Part shown: positions 42,386 to 51,029 of the stretch, piece by piece | How the letters are laid out: the number at the start of each line of letters is the position of its first letter | Position numbering within the stretch: position 1 is the stretch's first letter | Origin: an uncultured Alphaproteobacteria bacterium | GTDB taxonomy: Bacteria > Pseudomonadota > Alphaproteobacteria > HIMB59 > GCA-002718135 | Reading direction: 5' to 3' | Length of the DNA stretch: 64,000 bases | Assembly: GCA_902621305.1 (NCBI GenBank) | Contig: CACNLM010000004.1 | Coordinates: 54,488-118,487, forward strand | The notes under the pieces: generated by a model | Told to the model about the DNA's origin: nothing | Databases searched by the model: none | Seen by the model: the letters and a program-made list of their open reading frames with translations, nothing else | Translations under genes and position numbers: made by a program

Positions 42386-44100
42386 GTTTTTTAGAAGTTA
42401 AAAATTTAAATATAAGTTATCCAACACGAAAGGAGATTATTGTTGCAAGCAAAAATGTAGAATTTTCTCTAGAAAGAGGTGAAATCTTAGGAATTGTCGG
42501 TGAGTCTGGATCTGGAAAATCTACAATAGCAAATGCGATAATTAACTTGATTGATCCTCCAGGTGAAATCACAGATGGCTCAATAAAAATAGACAATATT
42601 GAATTAAGAAGTAATGAAGAGATAATTCAAAATATTAGAGGAAAAAAAATAGGATTTGTATTTCAAGACCCTCAAACTTCATTAAACCCTCTATTTAAAA
42701 TAAAAGATCAATTAATTGAAACTATTCAGGCTCATTTAAATTTAAGTTATCAAGATTCACTTAAAAAATCAATTCAACTACTTAAAGAGGTTGGAATAGA
42801 GAACGCCGAAAAAAGAATTGAGGACTATCCACACCAATTTAGTGGTGGTATGCGTCAAAGAGTTGTAATAGCTTTAGCGATAAGTTGTGAACCTGACTTA
42901 ATAATTGCAGATGAACCAACGACAGCTTTAGATGTAAGTATTCAATATCAAATTTTAGAACTTCTCAAAGATCTTACAAAAAAAAGAAATCTTGGAGTTA
43001 TAATTATTACCCATGATATGGGAGTCATAGCAGAGACGACTGATAAAGTTATTGTCATGAGATATGGACATATTGTTGAACAAGGTGAGACTAAAGAATT
43101 ATTAACAAATCCAAAATCAACAGAAGCAAGAAGCCTAGTAATTTCAGTGCCACCAACAAATAAGAAAATTGATAGATTTAAATTGATTAGCCCCGATGGT
43201 AAGGAAATAACATCTAGTTCCAATGATTTGACTAAAAATATTATTAAAACATGGGGAATAAGAGAAAATAAAAATCAAAAATTATTAAAACTTGAGGAAG
43301 TGACAAAAGTTTTTGATGATAATTCTTTAGGTAGTGGTTTTTCATTTATTTCTAATAAAAGTTTGAATGATAAAATAGTAAAAGCTGTCGACAATGTATC
43401 GTTTGAACTATTTGAAGGTGAGACACTTGGATTAGTTGGAGAGTCTGGTTCAGGTAAATCAACTATTGCAAAAATTATTACTGGACTAATTGGTCCCAAC
43501 AAAGGTGATTTAACTTATAATAATGAACCTCTATACAATTCAAATAAAAAATATCAAATTCATAATAGTAGAGGTCAAATTCAAATGATTTTTCAAGATC
43601 CTTACTCATCTCTAAATCCTCGTTTCAAAGTTAGAGATATTATTGCAGAACCAATTAAATTTTTTCAAAAAAATATTAGCAATAATGATCTTTTACAAAA
43701 TGTTTATGACCTAATTGATATTGTTGGAATGAGCAGACAATCTCTAGATCGATACCCACATGAATTCTCAGGTGGGCAAAGGCAGAGAATATCTATTGCT
43801 CGTGCCTTGGCAACAAGACCACGACTATTAATATGTGATGAACCAACTTCTGCATTGGATGTAAGTATACAAGCACAAATATTGAATTTATTAAAAGATA
43901 TACAAGATGAACTTCATCTCACTATGCTATTTATTAGTCATGATCTCCCTGTAATTCGACAAATGTGTAACCGAATAATTGTACTAAAAAATGGTGCTGT
44001 TTGTGAAACAAAAGATACAGAGGAATTATTTAATAATCCTGAGCATGAATATACAAAGGAATTAATTAGACTTATGCCTAAAATTGAATCAATAATTTAA
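42382..44100 (+). CDS. Peptide ABC transporter ATPase, fused DppD-DppF
   Basis: One 572-residue protein carrying both ATPases. The first ABC domain has Walker A GESGSGKST, signature FSGGMRQRVVIALA and Walker B LIIADEPTTALD. The second has GESGSGKST, FSGGQRQRISIARAL and LLICDEPTSALD. Each is followed by the oligopeptide-transporter C-terminal extension. Such double-length YejF/GsiA-like ATPases are common in alphaproteobacteria. I use ATG 42382, overlapping the permease stop, instead of the track's 42343. Its stop abuts the convergent peptidase stop. Confidence 0.93.
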   Translation: MSFLEVKNLNISYPTRKEIIVASKNVEFSLERGEILGIVGESGSGKSTIANAIINLIDPPGEITDGSIKIDNIELRSNEEIIQNIRGKKIGFVFQDPQTSLNPLFKIKDQLIETIQAHLNLSYQDSLKKSIQLLKEVGIENAEKRIEDYPHQFSGGMRQRVVIALAISCEPDLIIADEPTTALDVSIQYQILELLKDLTKKRNLGVIIITHDMGVIAETTDKVIVMRYGHIVEQGETKELLTNPKSTEARSLVISVPPTNKKIDRFKLISPDGKEITSSSNDLTKNIIKTWGIRENKNQKLLKLEEVTKVFDDNSLGSGFSFISNKSLNDKIVKAVDNVSFELFEGETLGLVGESGSGKSTIAKIITGLIGPNKGDLTYNNEPLYNSNKKYQIHNSRGQIQMIFQDPYSSLNPRFKVRDIIAEPIKFFQKNISNNDLLQNVYDLIDIVGMSRQSLDRYPHEFSGGQRQRISIARALATRPRLLICDEPTSALDVSIQAQILNLLKDIQDELHLTMLFISHDLPVIRQMCNRIIVLKNGAVCETKDTEELFNNPEHEYTKELIRLMPKIESII

Positions 44101-45243
44101 TTAATTAATAATAGGTAAATTTTCAGGAGTTCTGGTACTTAAAAGTTTATAGGAATCTTTAGTTATTAATAAATTTTCCTCTTGTACTAATATTTTATTT
44201 TCGTCCATTTCAATTGATGGTTCAAGAGTTATAATCATATTTTCTTCAAGTAATGTTTTGTCATTTTTCATAATACTCGGCGGCTCAGTTAGTTGTAAAC
44301 CTAAACCATGACCCATCCTGCCAACTGATATGTTGTTAGTTGTTAAACTATGAGATAATTTAGAAAATATTTCTGTACAGCTAATTCCGGGTTTTATAAT
44401 TTCTAAAGTTTTCTCAGTTGCTTCCCACAATTTATTATATGCATCTAGAACTTGCTTATGAATTTTTCCAAAGCCAAAATTTCTATCAAAATCTGAAAAA
44501 TAACCATTTAAAGTTGCACCGGTATCAATAATTAGAATATCACCATTTTTAGTTACTCTTTCTGTTGGGTTACAGATAATCTGATTATAACCATTAAATC
44601 CAGAAGCACACGCCATGTATTGAATATAATCTGCGCCATTCTCAATTAATTCTTTTTTAAATATTGATGCAATTTGTTTTTCACTCATACCTAAATTAAT
44701 TTTTTGAGGAAAATCATCAAATACCTTACTTGTAATAGAACAAATTTCTCTAATATTATTGATCTCTTTTTCAGATTTTATTTTTCTTATACACCAAAGT
44801 ATTTTACTAGCATCAACAAAATTATATTCTGATAAATTTTTTTGAATATCCTGATAATCGTTAATACTCATTCGCAAAAAAGTTTCATTTCCTAATTCAA
44901 ATCCAATATTTGAATCTTTAGGAAAACTTTTGATGTTTCTTTTCAATAAAGATATTCCTTCATCTTTCGGATTTGGAGATTCCCAAGTTTCGATATCATT
45001 GACTAATGTTTTTTGCATAGCTGTAATACCAATAGATGGTATAATAGCTTTAATTGGATTTTTTTTTGAAATAATTAAATACCAGGGTCTTGTAGGACTT
45101 TCCCAAAAATTACTATCAAGTCCAGTGAAATATCTAAAATTTGACGGTGAAGTTATAATAACTGCATCAATATTTTCTTTTTCAATATGTATTTGTATTT
45201 TTTCAATTCTGTAAATAAATTCTTCTTTTGGAAAATCGTTCAT
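44101..45243 (-). CDS. M24 family metallopeptidase (Xaa-Pro aminopeptidase-like)
   Basis: Pita-bread fold, 380 residues: an N-terminal creatinase-type domain (SPSNFRYFTGLDSNFWES) and a C-terminal catalytic domain with all five metal ligands. These are Asp pair in LIIDTGATLNGYFSDFDR, His in GRMGHGLGLQL, Glu in IITLEPSIE and Glu in LVQEENLLIT. Cytoplasmic, no signal peptide. Convergent with the peptide importer, suggesting that imported proline peptides are trimmed here; M24 homologues can also be creatinase- or ectoine-hydrolase-like. Confidence 0.88.
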   Translation of the reverse strand: MNDFPKEEFIYRIEKIQIHIEKENIDAVIITSPSNFRYFTGLDSNFWESPTRPWYLIISKKNPIKAIIPSIGITAMQKTLVNDIETWESPNPKDEGISLLKRNIKSFPKDSNIGFELGNETFLRMSINDYQDIQKNLSEYNFVDASKILWCIRKIKSEKEINNIREICSITSKVFDDFPQKINLGMSEKQIASIFKKELIENGADYIQYMACASGFNGYNQIICNPTERVTKNGDILIIDTGATLNGYFSDFDRNFGFGKIHKQVLDAYNKLWEATEKTLEIIKPGISCTEIFSKLSHSLTTNNISVGRMGHGLGLQLTEPPSIMKNDKTLLEENMIITLEPSIEMDENKILVQEENLLITKDSYKLLSTRTPENLPIIN

Positions 45244-45292
45244 AAATTGATAAGTAAGATAACATTAACATAAATTAACAATAAGAAATACT

Positions 45293-45709
45293 TTGATCTA
45301 TTCATCATTATTTATTTTTTGTTTGTCTTTAGGTACTTTTTTTCCTTTTGCTTCAGAGACATATTTATCTACACTATTATTAACTAATAATTATAATCCA
45401 TTTTTATTATTATTTTTTGCTTCAGCTGGTAATATTTTAGGATCTCTAATCAGTTGGATATGTGGTTACTTTGTAAATTTTCTTATTAAGAAACATTGGT
45501 TTCCAGTAAATAAATATTTATTACAGAAAGCTAGAGATATTTTCAAAAAGTATGGAAAATGGTCATTATTATTTTCATGGGCGCCTATTATTGGAGATCC
45601 AATCGCATTTGCAGCAGGCACACTCAAATATAATATTACTTTTTTTTTAATATTTGTATCTATTGGGAAAATTGCTAGATATTTGATAATATATTTATAT
45701 TTTATCTAA
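45293..45709 (+). CDS. YqaA/DedA-like small membrane protein
   Basis: 138 residues, inner membrane. Hydrophobic helices flank the SAGNILGSLISWICGYF and YGKWSLLFSWAPIIGDPIAFAAGTL segments, resembling the YqaA branch of the SNARE-associated/VTT family. The start is TTG at 45293; no in-frame ATG is suitably placed. Possibly lipid-carrier or envelope maintenance; function inferred from family only. Confidence 0.75.
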   Translation: MIYSSLFIFCLSLGTFFPFASETYLSTLLLTNNYNPFLLLFFASAGNILGSLISWICGYFVNFLIKKHWFPVNKYLLQKARDIFKKYGKWSLLFSWAPIIGDPIAFAAGTLKYNITFFLIFVSIGKIARYLIIYLYFI

Positions 45710-45715
45710 TTTGTG

Positions 45716-46675
45716 ATGTTTGAAAATCTTATCTTTGTTTTCATTATTGGTTTTTTATCTGGAGTTGGTTTTTTATCAATTTTATTTTTTCTTCGCAAAA
45801 CAAAAAGTTCTGAAATAAAAGATGATACTGATCTTACTTCCTTAAAAAATCACATGCAATCAATTCAGCAATCTTTACAAAATTTTAATTTAGCTCAAGA
45901 TAGAATTGAGAATACATTAATTAGAGGTGGTGCGCTTCAACAAGGTCCTTGGGGAGAATTTGTACTTAAAAATATTTTAGATAGTGTTGGTTTAAGAGAA
46001 GGAGAAGAGTACTCAACTCAGAAAACTTTTAGAGATGAAGATGGTAATTTACAAAAACCTGATGTAATTGTTCATATGCCAGGTAATAGACACATAATTA
46101 TAGATTCAAAAGTGTCCTTAGATTCTTGGCATGATTATTCTAATACAAATGACAATGAACAAAAGAAGATATTTTTGAAAAAATTTTTGGATTCAACAAA
46201 AACTTCGATTAGAAGTTTGAGTAAAGATAATTATTCAAAAATATATGGAATCAATACAATTGATAATGTTTTAATGTTTGTTCCAATAGAACCAGCATTA
46301 CTTACTTTATATAATGAGGCAAATAAACTTATCGAAGATTCATGGAATAATAAAATAATTATTGTTGGTCCATCAACTTTACCCTTTTTACTTAAAGCTG
46401 TAGAAAATATGTGGCGGGTTGATAAACAATCTAAAACAATAAAAGATATAGCATCAGCTGCATCGGATATTTATGATAAAACAGTCAGTGTATATGAGTC
46501 GTTTGTAAAAGCTAATCAGTCAATTGATTTAGCTAAATCAAAAATGGATGAAGCTAAACAAAGATTGCAAGATGGTTCAGGAAGTTTGACTAAAAAAGTA
46601 GAAAAGATGAAAAAATTAGGAAGATTAAGTACTAAAAAACAGTTGCCAGATATAAATGACGATGTAATAAACTAA
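45716..46675 (+). CDS. rmuC: DNA recombination protein RmuC-like
   Basis: One N-terminal membrane helix, a short coiled coil (LKNHMQSIQQSLQNFNLAQ), then the RmuC nuclease-like domain: GPWGEFVLKNILDSVGLREGEEY, KPDVIVHMPGNRHIIIDSKVSLDSW, and LMFVPIEPALLTLY. About 319 residues, shorter than E. coli RmuC (475) because the coiled coil is reduced. ATG 45716 is preferred over GTG 45713. Limits DNA inversions in E. coli; role here by homology. Confidence 0.88.
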   Translation: MFENLIFVFIIGFLSGVGFLSILFFLRKTKSSEIKDDTDLTSLKNHMQSIQQSLQNFNLAQDRIENTLIRGGALQQGPWGEFVLKNILDSVGLREGEEYSTQKTFRDEDGNLQKPDVIVHMPGNRHIIIDSKVSLDSWHDYSNTNDNEQKKIFLKKFLDSTKTSIRSLSKDNYSKIYGINTIDNVLMFVPIEPALLTLYNEANKLIEDSWNNKIIIVGPSTLPFLLKAVENMWRVDKQSKTIKDIASAASDIYDKTVSVYESFVKANQSIDLAKSKMDEAKQRLQDGSGSLTKKVEKMKKLGRLSTKKQLPDINDDVIN

Positions 46676-46679
46676 ATAA

Positions 46680-47165
46680 ATGCCTAGTTTTGATATTGTA
46701 AACAGATTAGATCATCAAGAAATTGATAACGCACTAGGAAATGCGACAAGAGAAATTACTACAAGATACGATTTTAAAGGATCAGATACTTCAATTGAAA
46801 AAAAAGAAAATACTATAGTTGTTATTACTGATGATGAAATGAAAGCTGGTCAAGTAAATGACATGCTCGTTACACATTTTGTTAGACGAAAAGTTGATCC
46901 TTTATGTTTAAAAAAAAATGATATGGAAAAAGCTGGTGGAAATAAAATTCGTCAGACGTATGAATTAGTAGAAGGAATTGAGCAAAACCTGTGTAAAAAA
47001 ATTACTTCTGATGTCAAAAGTTCAAAATTAAAAGTTCAAGTAAAGATCAATGGGAATGAACTTCGTGTTGAAGGAAAGAAAAAAGATGATTTACAAAGTG
47101 CAATGAAGCTTATTGAGGATGCTAAGATAGGTATACCAGTCCAATTTGTAAATTTTAGAGATTAA
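46680..47165 (+). CDS. yajQ: YajQ family nucleotide-binding protein
   Basis: 161 residues, full length: MPSFDIVNRLDHQEIDNALGNATREITTRYDFKG at the N terminus, and KKITSDVKSSKLKVQVKINGNELRVEGKKKDDLQ later, both diagnostic of YajQ (UPF0234). Xanthomonas and Pseudomonas members bind cyclic di-GMP. Four bases after rmuC and three before a LysE gene. Confidence 0.92.
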   Translation: MPSFDIVNRLDHQEIDNALGNATREITTRYDFKGSDTSIEKKENTIVVITDDEMKAGQVNDMLVTHFVRRKVDPLCLKKNDMEKAGGNKIRQTYELVEGIEQNLCKKITSDVKSSKLKVQVKINGNELRVEGKKKDDLQSAMKLIEDAKIGIPVQFVNFRD

Positions 47166-47168
47166 AAA

Positions 47169-47777
47169 ATGATTTCATGGGAATTAATAGCTGCTTTAGC
47201 AGTGTATAATTTTATTATGTACGTAACACCAGGACCAAACAATAGTATCTTAACTGCATCAGGCATTAAATTTGGATTTATAAGATCTATACCTAATATT
47301 TTTGGTATCCCCTCTGGTCATGGTTTGCAATTAGCACTTGTATGTCTAGGTCTTGGATCTTTATTTATTACCTATCCTATACTTTATGATATTTTAAGAT
47401 ATGTTGGCGCAGGCTACATTCTTTATTTAGCATATAAAATGTTTGGGTCTTTAAATATTTCAAAGACTGAAGATAGATCAAGGCCATTAAAATATCATGA
47501 AGCAATTTTGTTTCAATTTGTAAATCCAAAAGCTTGGGTAATCTGTTCAACTGCAGTAACATTATATTATCCAAAAGATGAAAATATAATAATTGGAACA
47601 CTATTTATGGTTATAATGTCTACAGTAGTTAATATTCCTTCCATTAGTATATGGGCATATGGAGGAAGTGTTATAAGACAATATCTTAATAATGAAAAAT
47701 TAAAAAAAATTGTTGAATGGTTTTTAGCAATCCTTTTAATTATGACTGCAGGCTCAGTTTTATTTTACAATGCTTAA
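47169..47777 (+). CDS. LysE family amino-acid exporter
   Basis: 202 residues with about six membrane helices. NFIMYVTPGPNNSILTASGIKFGF is the LysE/RhtB signature, with FQFVNPKAWVICSTAV in the second half. Exports amino acids or related metabolites; substrate unknown. Overlaps the convergent GST gene by four bases. Confidence 0.88.
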   Translation: MISWELIAALAVYNFIMYVTPGPNNSILTASGIKFGFIRSIPNIFGIPSGHGLQLALVCLGLGSLFITYPILYDILRYVGAGYILYLAYKMFGSLNISKTEDRSRPLKYHEAILFQFVNPKAWVICSTAVTLYYPKDENIIIGTLFMVIMSTVVNIPSISIWAYGGSVIRQYLNNEKLKKIVEWFLAILLIMTAGSVLFYNA

Positions 47778-48397
47778 GGTTGAGGGATTTCATAAAATTC
47801 ACCTACAGAATTATATCCTTTAATAACAGCAGGTCTTGTTGATATTTGTTTATACCATCTTAACACATTTGGATAATCATGCAAATTTATTTGATGTCTT
47901 TCATAACGAGCTGTCCAAGGCCAAATTGAAATATCAGCTATTGAATAGGTATCCGAAAAATATTCTTGTTTAGAAAGTCTTTTATCCAAAATTGAATATA
48001 TATGTTGTGCATAGCCTTTTGTTTTATCTTCCGCAAATTTGCTTTTACCAGGATGATAAAATAAATATTGATGAGCCTGGCCTAGCATTGGCCCAACGTA
48101 AGCCATTTGAAAAAAAACCCATTGTATTATTTCCCAATACTTATCTTTATTTAGAAATTTATCATATTTTTTTGCCAGATAAAGAAGGATAGCCCCGGAT
48201 TCGAATACTGTTTGGTTGTTATCATTATCTACAATTACAGGAATTTTATTCGCAGGAGATATTTTTGAAAACTCTTCACTAAACTGTTCTTTTTTATCTA
48301 AATTTATTGAAATAGGATTAAAATCCACACCTAATTCTTCAAGCATTATGCTAATTTTTCGACCATTAGGGGTAGGTGATGAATACAAATCAATCAT
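47774..48397 (-). CDS. Glutathione S-transferase family protein
   Basis: 207 residues: N-terminal thioredoxin-like domain with LYSSPTPNGRKISIMLEELGV, SPANKIPVIVD (cis-Pro) and VFESGAILLYLAKKY, then an all-helical C-terminal domain with SIADISIWPWTARYE. The pattern (SPTPNGxK) matches the YfcG/Ure2-like nu class of GSTs, which often act as disulphide reductases. Cytoplasmic. Confidence 0.9.
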   Translation of the reverse strand: MIDLYSSPTPNGRKISIMLEELGVDFNPISINLDKKEQFSEEFSKISPANKIPVIVDNDNNQTVFESGAILLYLAKKYDKFLNKDKYWEIIQWVFFQMAYVGPMLGQAHQYLFYHPGKSKFAEDKTKGYAQHIYSILDKRLSKQEYFSDTYSIADISIWPWTARYERHQINLHDYPNVLRWYKQISTRPAVIKGYNSVGEFYEIPQP

Positions 48398-48437
48398 TTT
48401 TTTTAGAATTTAATTAATAAAGAACTATATTCATAAT

Positions 48438-48671
48438 ATGCACGAGAACATAGATAATATTATTAAATTAGCCTGGTGCGATAAAACCTCTTTTGAAAAA
48501 ATAAAAAGAACTCACGGTGTAACCGAATCAGAGGTTATAAAAATAATGAGAACAAATCTGAAACCTAGATCATTTAAGTTATGGAGAACTAGAGTAACAG
48601 GGAGAACGAGAAAGCATGAAAAGAAAAGAAATCTATCCGAAAAATCATTTAAATATGAGAGTTATCTCTAA
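48438..48671 (+). CDS. TIGR03643/DUF2805 family protein
   Basis: 77 residues. IIKLAWCDKTSFEKIKRTHGVTESEVIKIMR looks like a helix-turn-helix, followed by KPRSFKLWRTRVTGRTRKHEKKR, the conserved basic part of this family of unknown function. A small DNA- or RNA-binding role is plausible from charge and fold but unproven. Its 3' end overlaps the TPR gene by 17 bases. Confidence 0.82.
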   Translation: MHENIDNIIKLAWCDKTSFEKIKRTHGVTESEVIKIMRTNLKPRSFKLWRTRVTGRTRKHEKKRNLSEKSFKYESYL

Positions 48672-49209
48672 AATATTAATTATCAGTATAAGTCTTTTTT
48701 TTGCTAGTAAGATAGCATTAGCAGATCAAAATGATCCGCGGCTAAATAATTTGTTTAAAAAATTAAATGAGACTGAGAATCAGGATGAAATAAGAGATTT
48801 AATATCTGACATTTGGAATATATGGTATGAAGTTGATGATCCAAAAGTAATTGAATATTTTGAGAAGGGTATTCAAGCTATGAATTTAAGAAATTATCCA
48901 CTAGCAATTAGATTTTTTAATAATTTAATTGAAGAAGATCCTAATTTTGCAGAAGGTTGGAACAAAAGAGCTACAGTTCACTTTATGATGGGTAATTTTG
49001 ATCAATCTATGCAAGACATTATTAAAACTCTTGAATTAGAACCAAGACATTTTGGTGCCCTAGATGGAATGGGTTTAATTTTTATTCATCAGGGTCAGTT
49101 TCAACAGGCACTTGATGTATATGATAAAATGCTAGAGATTTTCCCTTTTAGTGTAAAAACTATGGATAAAAAAGAGAGAATACAATCGTTTATTTCTCAA
49201 TCTACGTAA
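48655..49209 (+). CDS. Secreted TPR-repeat protein
   Basis: About 184 residues from ATG 48655, giving the signal peptide MRVISKILIISISLFFASKIALA; the track start at 48616 would put a charged extension before it. Then a short helical domain (IRDLISDIWNIWYEVDD) and TPRs with EGWNKRATVHFMMGNFDQS and ELEPRHFGALDGMGLIF. The same architecture is widespread as a single-copy alphaproteobacterial periplasmic TPR protein; role unknown. Confidence 0.85.
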   Translation: MRVISKILIISISLFFASKIALADQNDPRLNNLFKKLNETENQDEIRDLISDIWNIWYEVDDPKVIEYFEKGIQAMNLRNYPLAIRFFNNLIEEDPNFAEGWNKRATVHFMMGNFDQSMQDIIKTLELEPRHFGALDGMGLIFIHQGQFQQALDVYDKMLEIFPFSVKTMDKKERIQSFISQST

Positions 49210-50149
49210 TATCAAAAAATACTAATAATAAAGACAGTGTAAAAAAACTAATAAACGTACTCAATACTACATTGGAAGAAACTACAGCTTTTAGTGAGTT
49301 ATATCTGTATGCAAAATAATATGACTGAGACCCACTTGGTAAAGCTGCAGCCATAGTAACAATAATTACCAAGAGACTATCAAGCTCTAATATAAAATGT
49401 GCTAAACAAAATGCAATTATAGGGTGAATAAAATTTTTTAAGATAGTTAATAGAATTGCATCATAAATATTTTCTCTAATTTTAAAATTTCCTAATGCAA
49501 GACCTAAAGAAATAAGAACCATTGGAAGAGCAAGGTTTACAAAAATATCTAAAGGCTGTTTCATAATAGACGGGACAATAAGATTAGAATAATTAAGAAT
49601 GATTCCAATTATCATTCCAAAAAGTACAATATTTTTAATTATACCTAATAATATTTGGTAAAAAATTTCGACAATGCTTTTTTGTCTATTTCTATAAACT
49701 TCTATTATAATAACAGTATAGCTAAAATGAACAATACCATGAAAAAAAACTAATATCATATAAGGAATTGTATTTATTGGACCTAAAACCGCATACATAA
49801 GAGGTATTCCCATTGCCACTGTGTTACCAAAACAAGCAGCTAATCCAAAAAGTGCAGAGTCATCTGTTTTATAATTTAAAAATTGTTTGCTAATTAAAAA
49901 TCCAGTTATGGATATAAAAATTCCTGAAGCAAAAAATGAGATGATCAGGCCAATAGAATTAATTTGAGGAAATGAGACTTGCCAAAAATATATAATTAAA
50001 GCTAAAGGTAAAAGAATGTTGAAACCTGTAAAATCAAAATAATCAATATATTTTTTTGGAAGTATTTGTAATTTATTTACAAAAAATCCAAAAAGGATAT
50101 ACCCAAACACACTGCTAACTATATTTAATAAGTCAATCATTGAAATCAA
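49202..50149 (-). CDS. AEC (auxin efflux carrier) family transporter
   Basis: 315 residues, about ten membrane helices in two halves. SVFGYILFGFFVNKLQILPK at the start, AACFGNTVAMGIPLMYAVLG in the first half and MVLISLGLALGNF in the second are typical of AEC carriers, which move malonate, malate or other organic acids. Convergent with the TPR gene (eight-base overlap) and overlapping the AsmA-like gene upstream by 17 bases. Confidence 0.88.
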   Translation of the reverse strand: MISMIDLLNIVSSVFGYILFGFFVNKLQILPKKYIDYFDFTGFNILLPLALIIYFWQVSFPQINSIGLIISFFASGIFISITGFLISKQFLNYKTDDSALFGLAACFGNTVAMGIPLMYAVLGPINTIPYMILVFFHGIVHFSYTVIIIEVYRNRQKSIVEIFYQILLGIIKNIVLFGMIIGIILNYSNLIVPSIMKQPLDIFVNLALPMVLISLGLALGNFKIRENIYDAILLTILKNFIHPIIAFCLAHFILELDSLLVIIVTMAAALPSGSQSYYFAYRYNSLKAVVSSNVVLSTFISFFTLSLLLVFFDIT

Positions 50150-51011
50150 AAAAATTATTTAAAAATTGAATGACGCTTTCCTCAATCATATTATTTTTAT
50201 TTGAGTTTGAATTTTGAAAAAATTTTGAATTTTTATCAAAACTTATATTAGGATTATTTAAGTTTCCTTTTATCAAAGTAGTTAAATATATTTCATTATT
50301 TTGAGATAAGTTTAAAATAATATCTATTAAATTATTACTGTAATTGTATTCTCCTTTTATAACAATTCTATTGTTTTTATTACTAATTTCTATTTTGTTA
50401 GTTTCTAAAATATCTTTATTTTTATTTATTGCGCCTTTAAAATTAGAACTTTCATTACCAAAAGCATTTATTAATTCAGAAAATGCGAATTTTTGATTTT
50501 TTTGATTTTCTAATTTTTCAAAGAATAATTTTAAAAATGAAATAAGAAATTTTTCTTCATTAGTTGTTTTTAAAGTTATTTTTCCATTAATTTTATAAAT
50601 TGAGTCAAATAAATTTTCTAAATTATCACTATATTTAAGATAATTTTCAATATAATTTACTTTTCCATTAATATTTACTTCACTAAAATTAATATTCTTA
50701 ATATTCAAATTATCAATTAGAATATTTAAATTTCCTGAAACTTGAAATATGGGCTGAGAAATATCAATTCTAATATTATCAAAGTATAAATTATTTTTGT
50801 AATCCTTAATTTCTAAGTTTGTGTTAAGTTTTACAATTGGAAAAATATTGATTTTAGTTTTACTTTTTTCATTAATTTTAATTTCAAATTTCTTCTCGAT
50901 ATCACTAATTATTTTTTCTTTTTCAAAATTATTTAAAAAAATATAAATAAAGATAGATAAAATTATTAATATAATTACTACTATAGAAAAAAATAATCTA
51001 ATTTTTTTCAT
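50133..51011 (-). CDS. AsmA-like envelope protein
   Basis: 292 residues: one N-terminal membrane helix (FFSIVVIILIILSIFIYIFL), then a beta-rich periplasmic region with AsmA-type features (FEIKINEKSKTKINIFPIVKL and repeated short strands such as LNILIDNLNIKNINFSEVNI). Much shorter than E. coli AsmA (617). Extremely rich in Asn, Lys and Ile. Likely participates in outer-membrane lipid handling; assignment by pattern only. Confidence 0.6.
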   Translation of the reverse strand: MKKIRLFFSIVVIILIILSIFIYIFLNNFEKEKIISDIEKKFEIKINEKSKTKINIFPIVKLNTNLEIKDYKNNLYFDNIRIDISQPIFQVSGNLNILIDNLNIKNINFSEVNINGKVNYIENYLKYSDNLENLFDSIYKINGKITLKTTNEEKFLISFLKLFFEKLENQKNQKFAFSELINAFGNESSNFKGAINKNKDILETNKIEISNKNNRIVIKGEYNYSNNLIDIILNLSQNNEIYLTTLIKGNLNNPNISFDKNSKFFQNSNSNKNNMIEESVIQFLNNFFDFND

Positions 51012-51029
51012 ATATTAGATCGTAAAAAA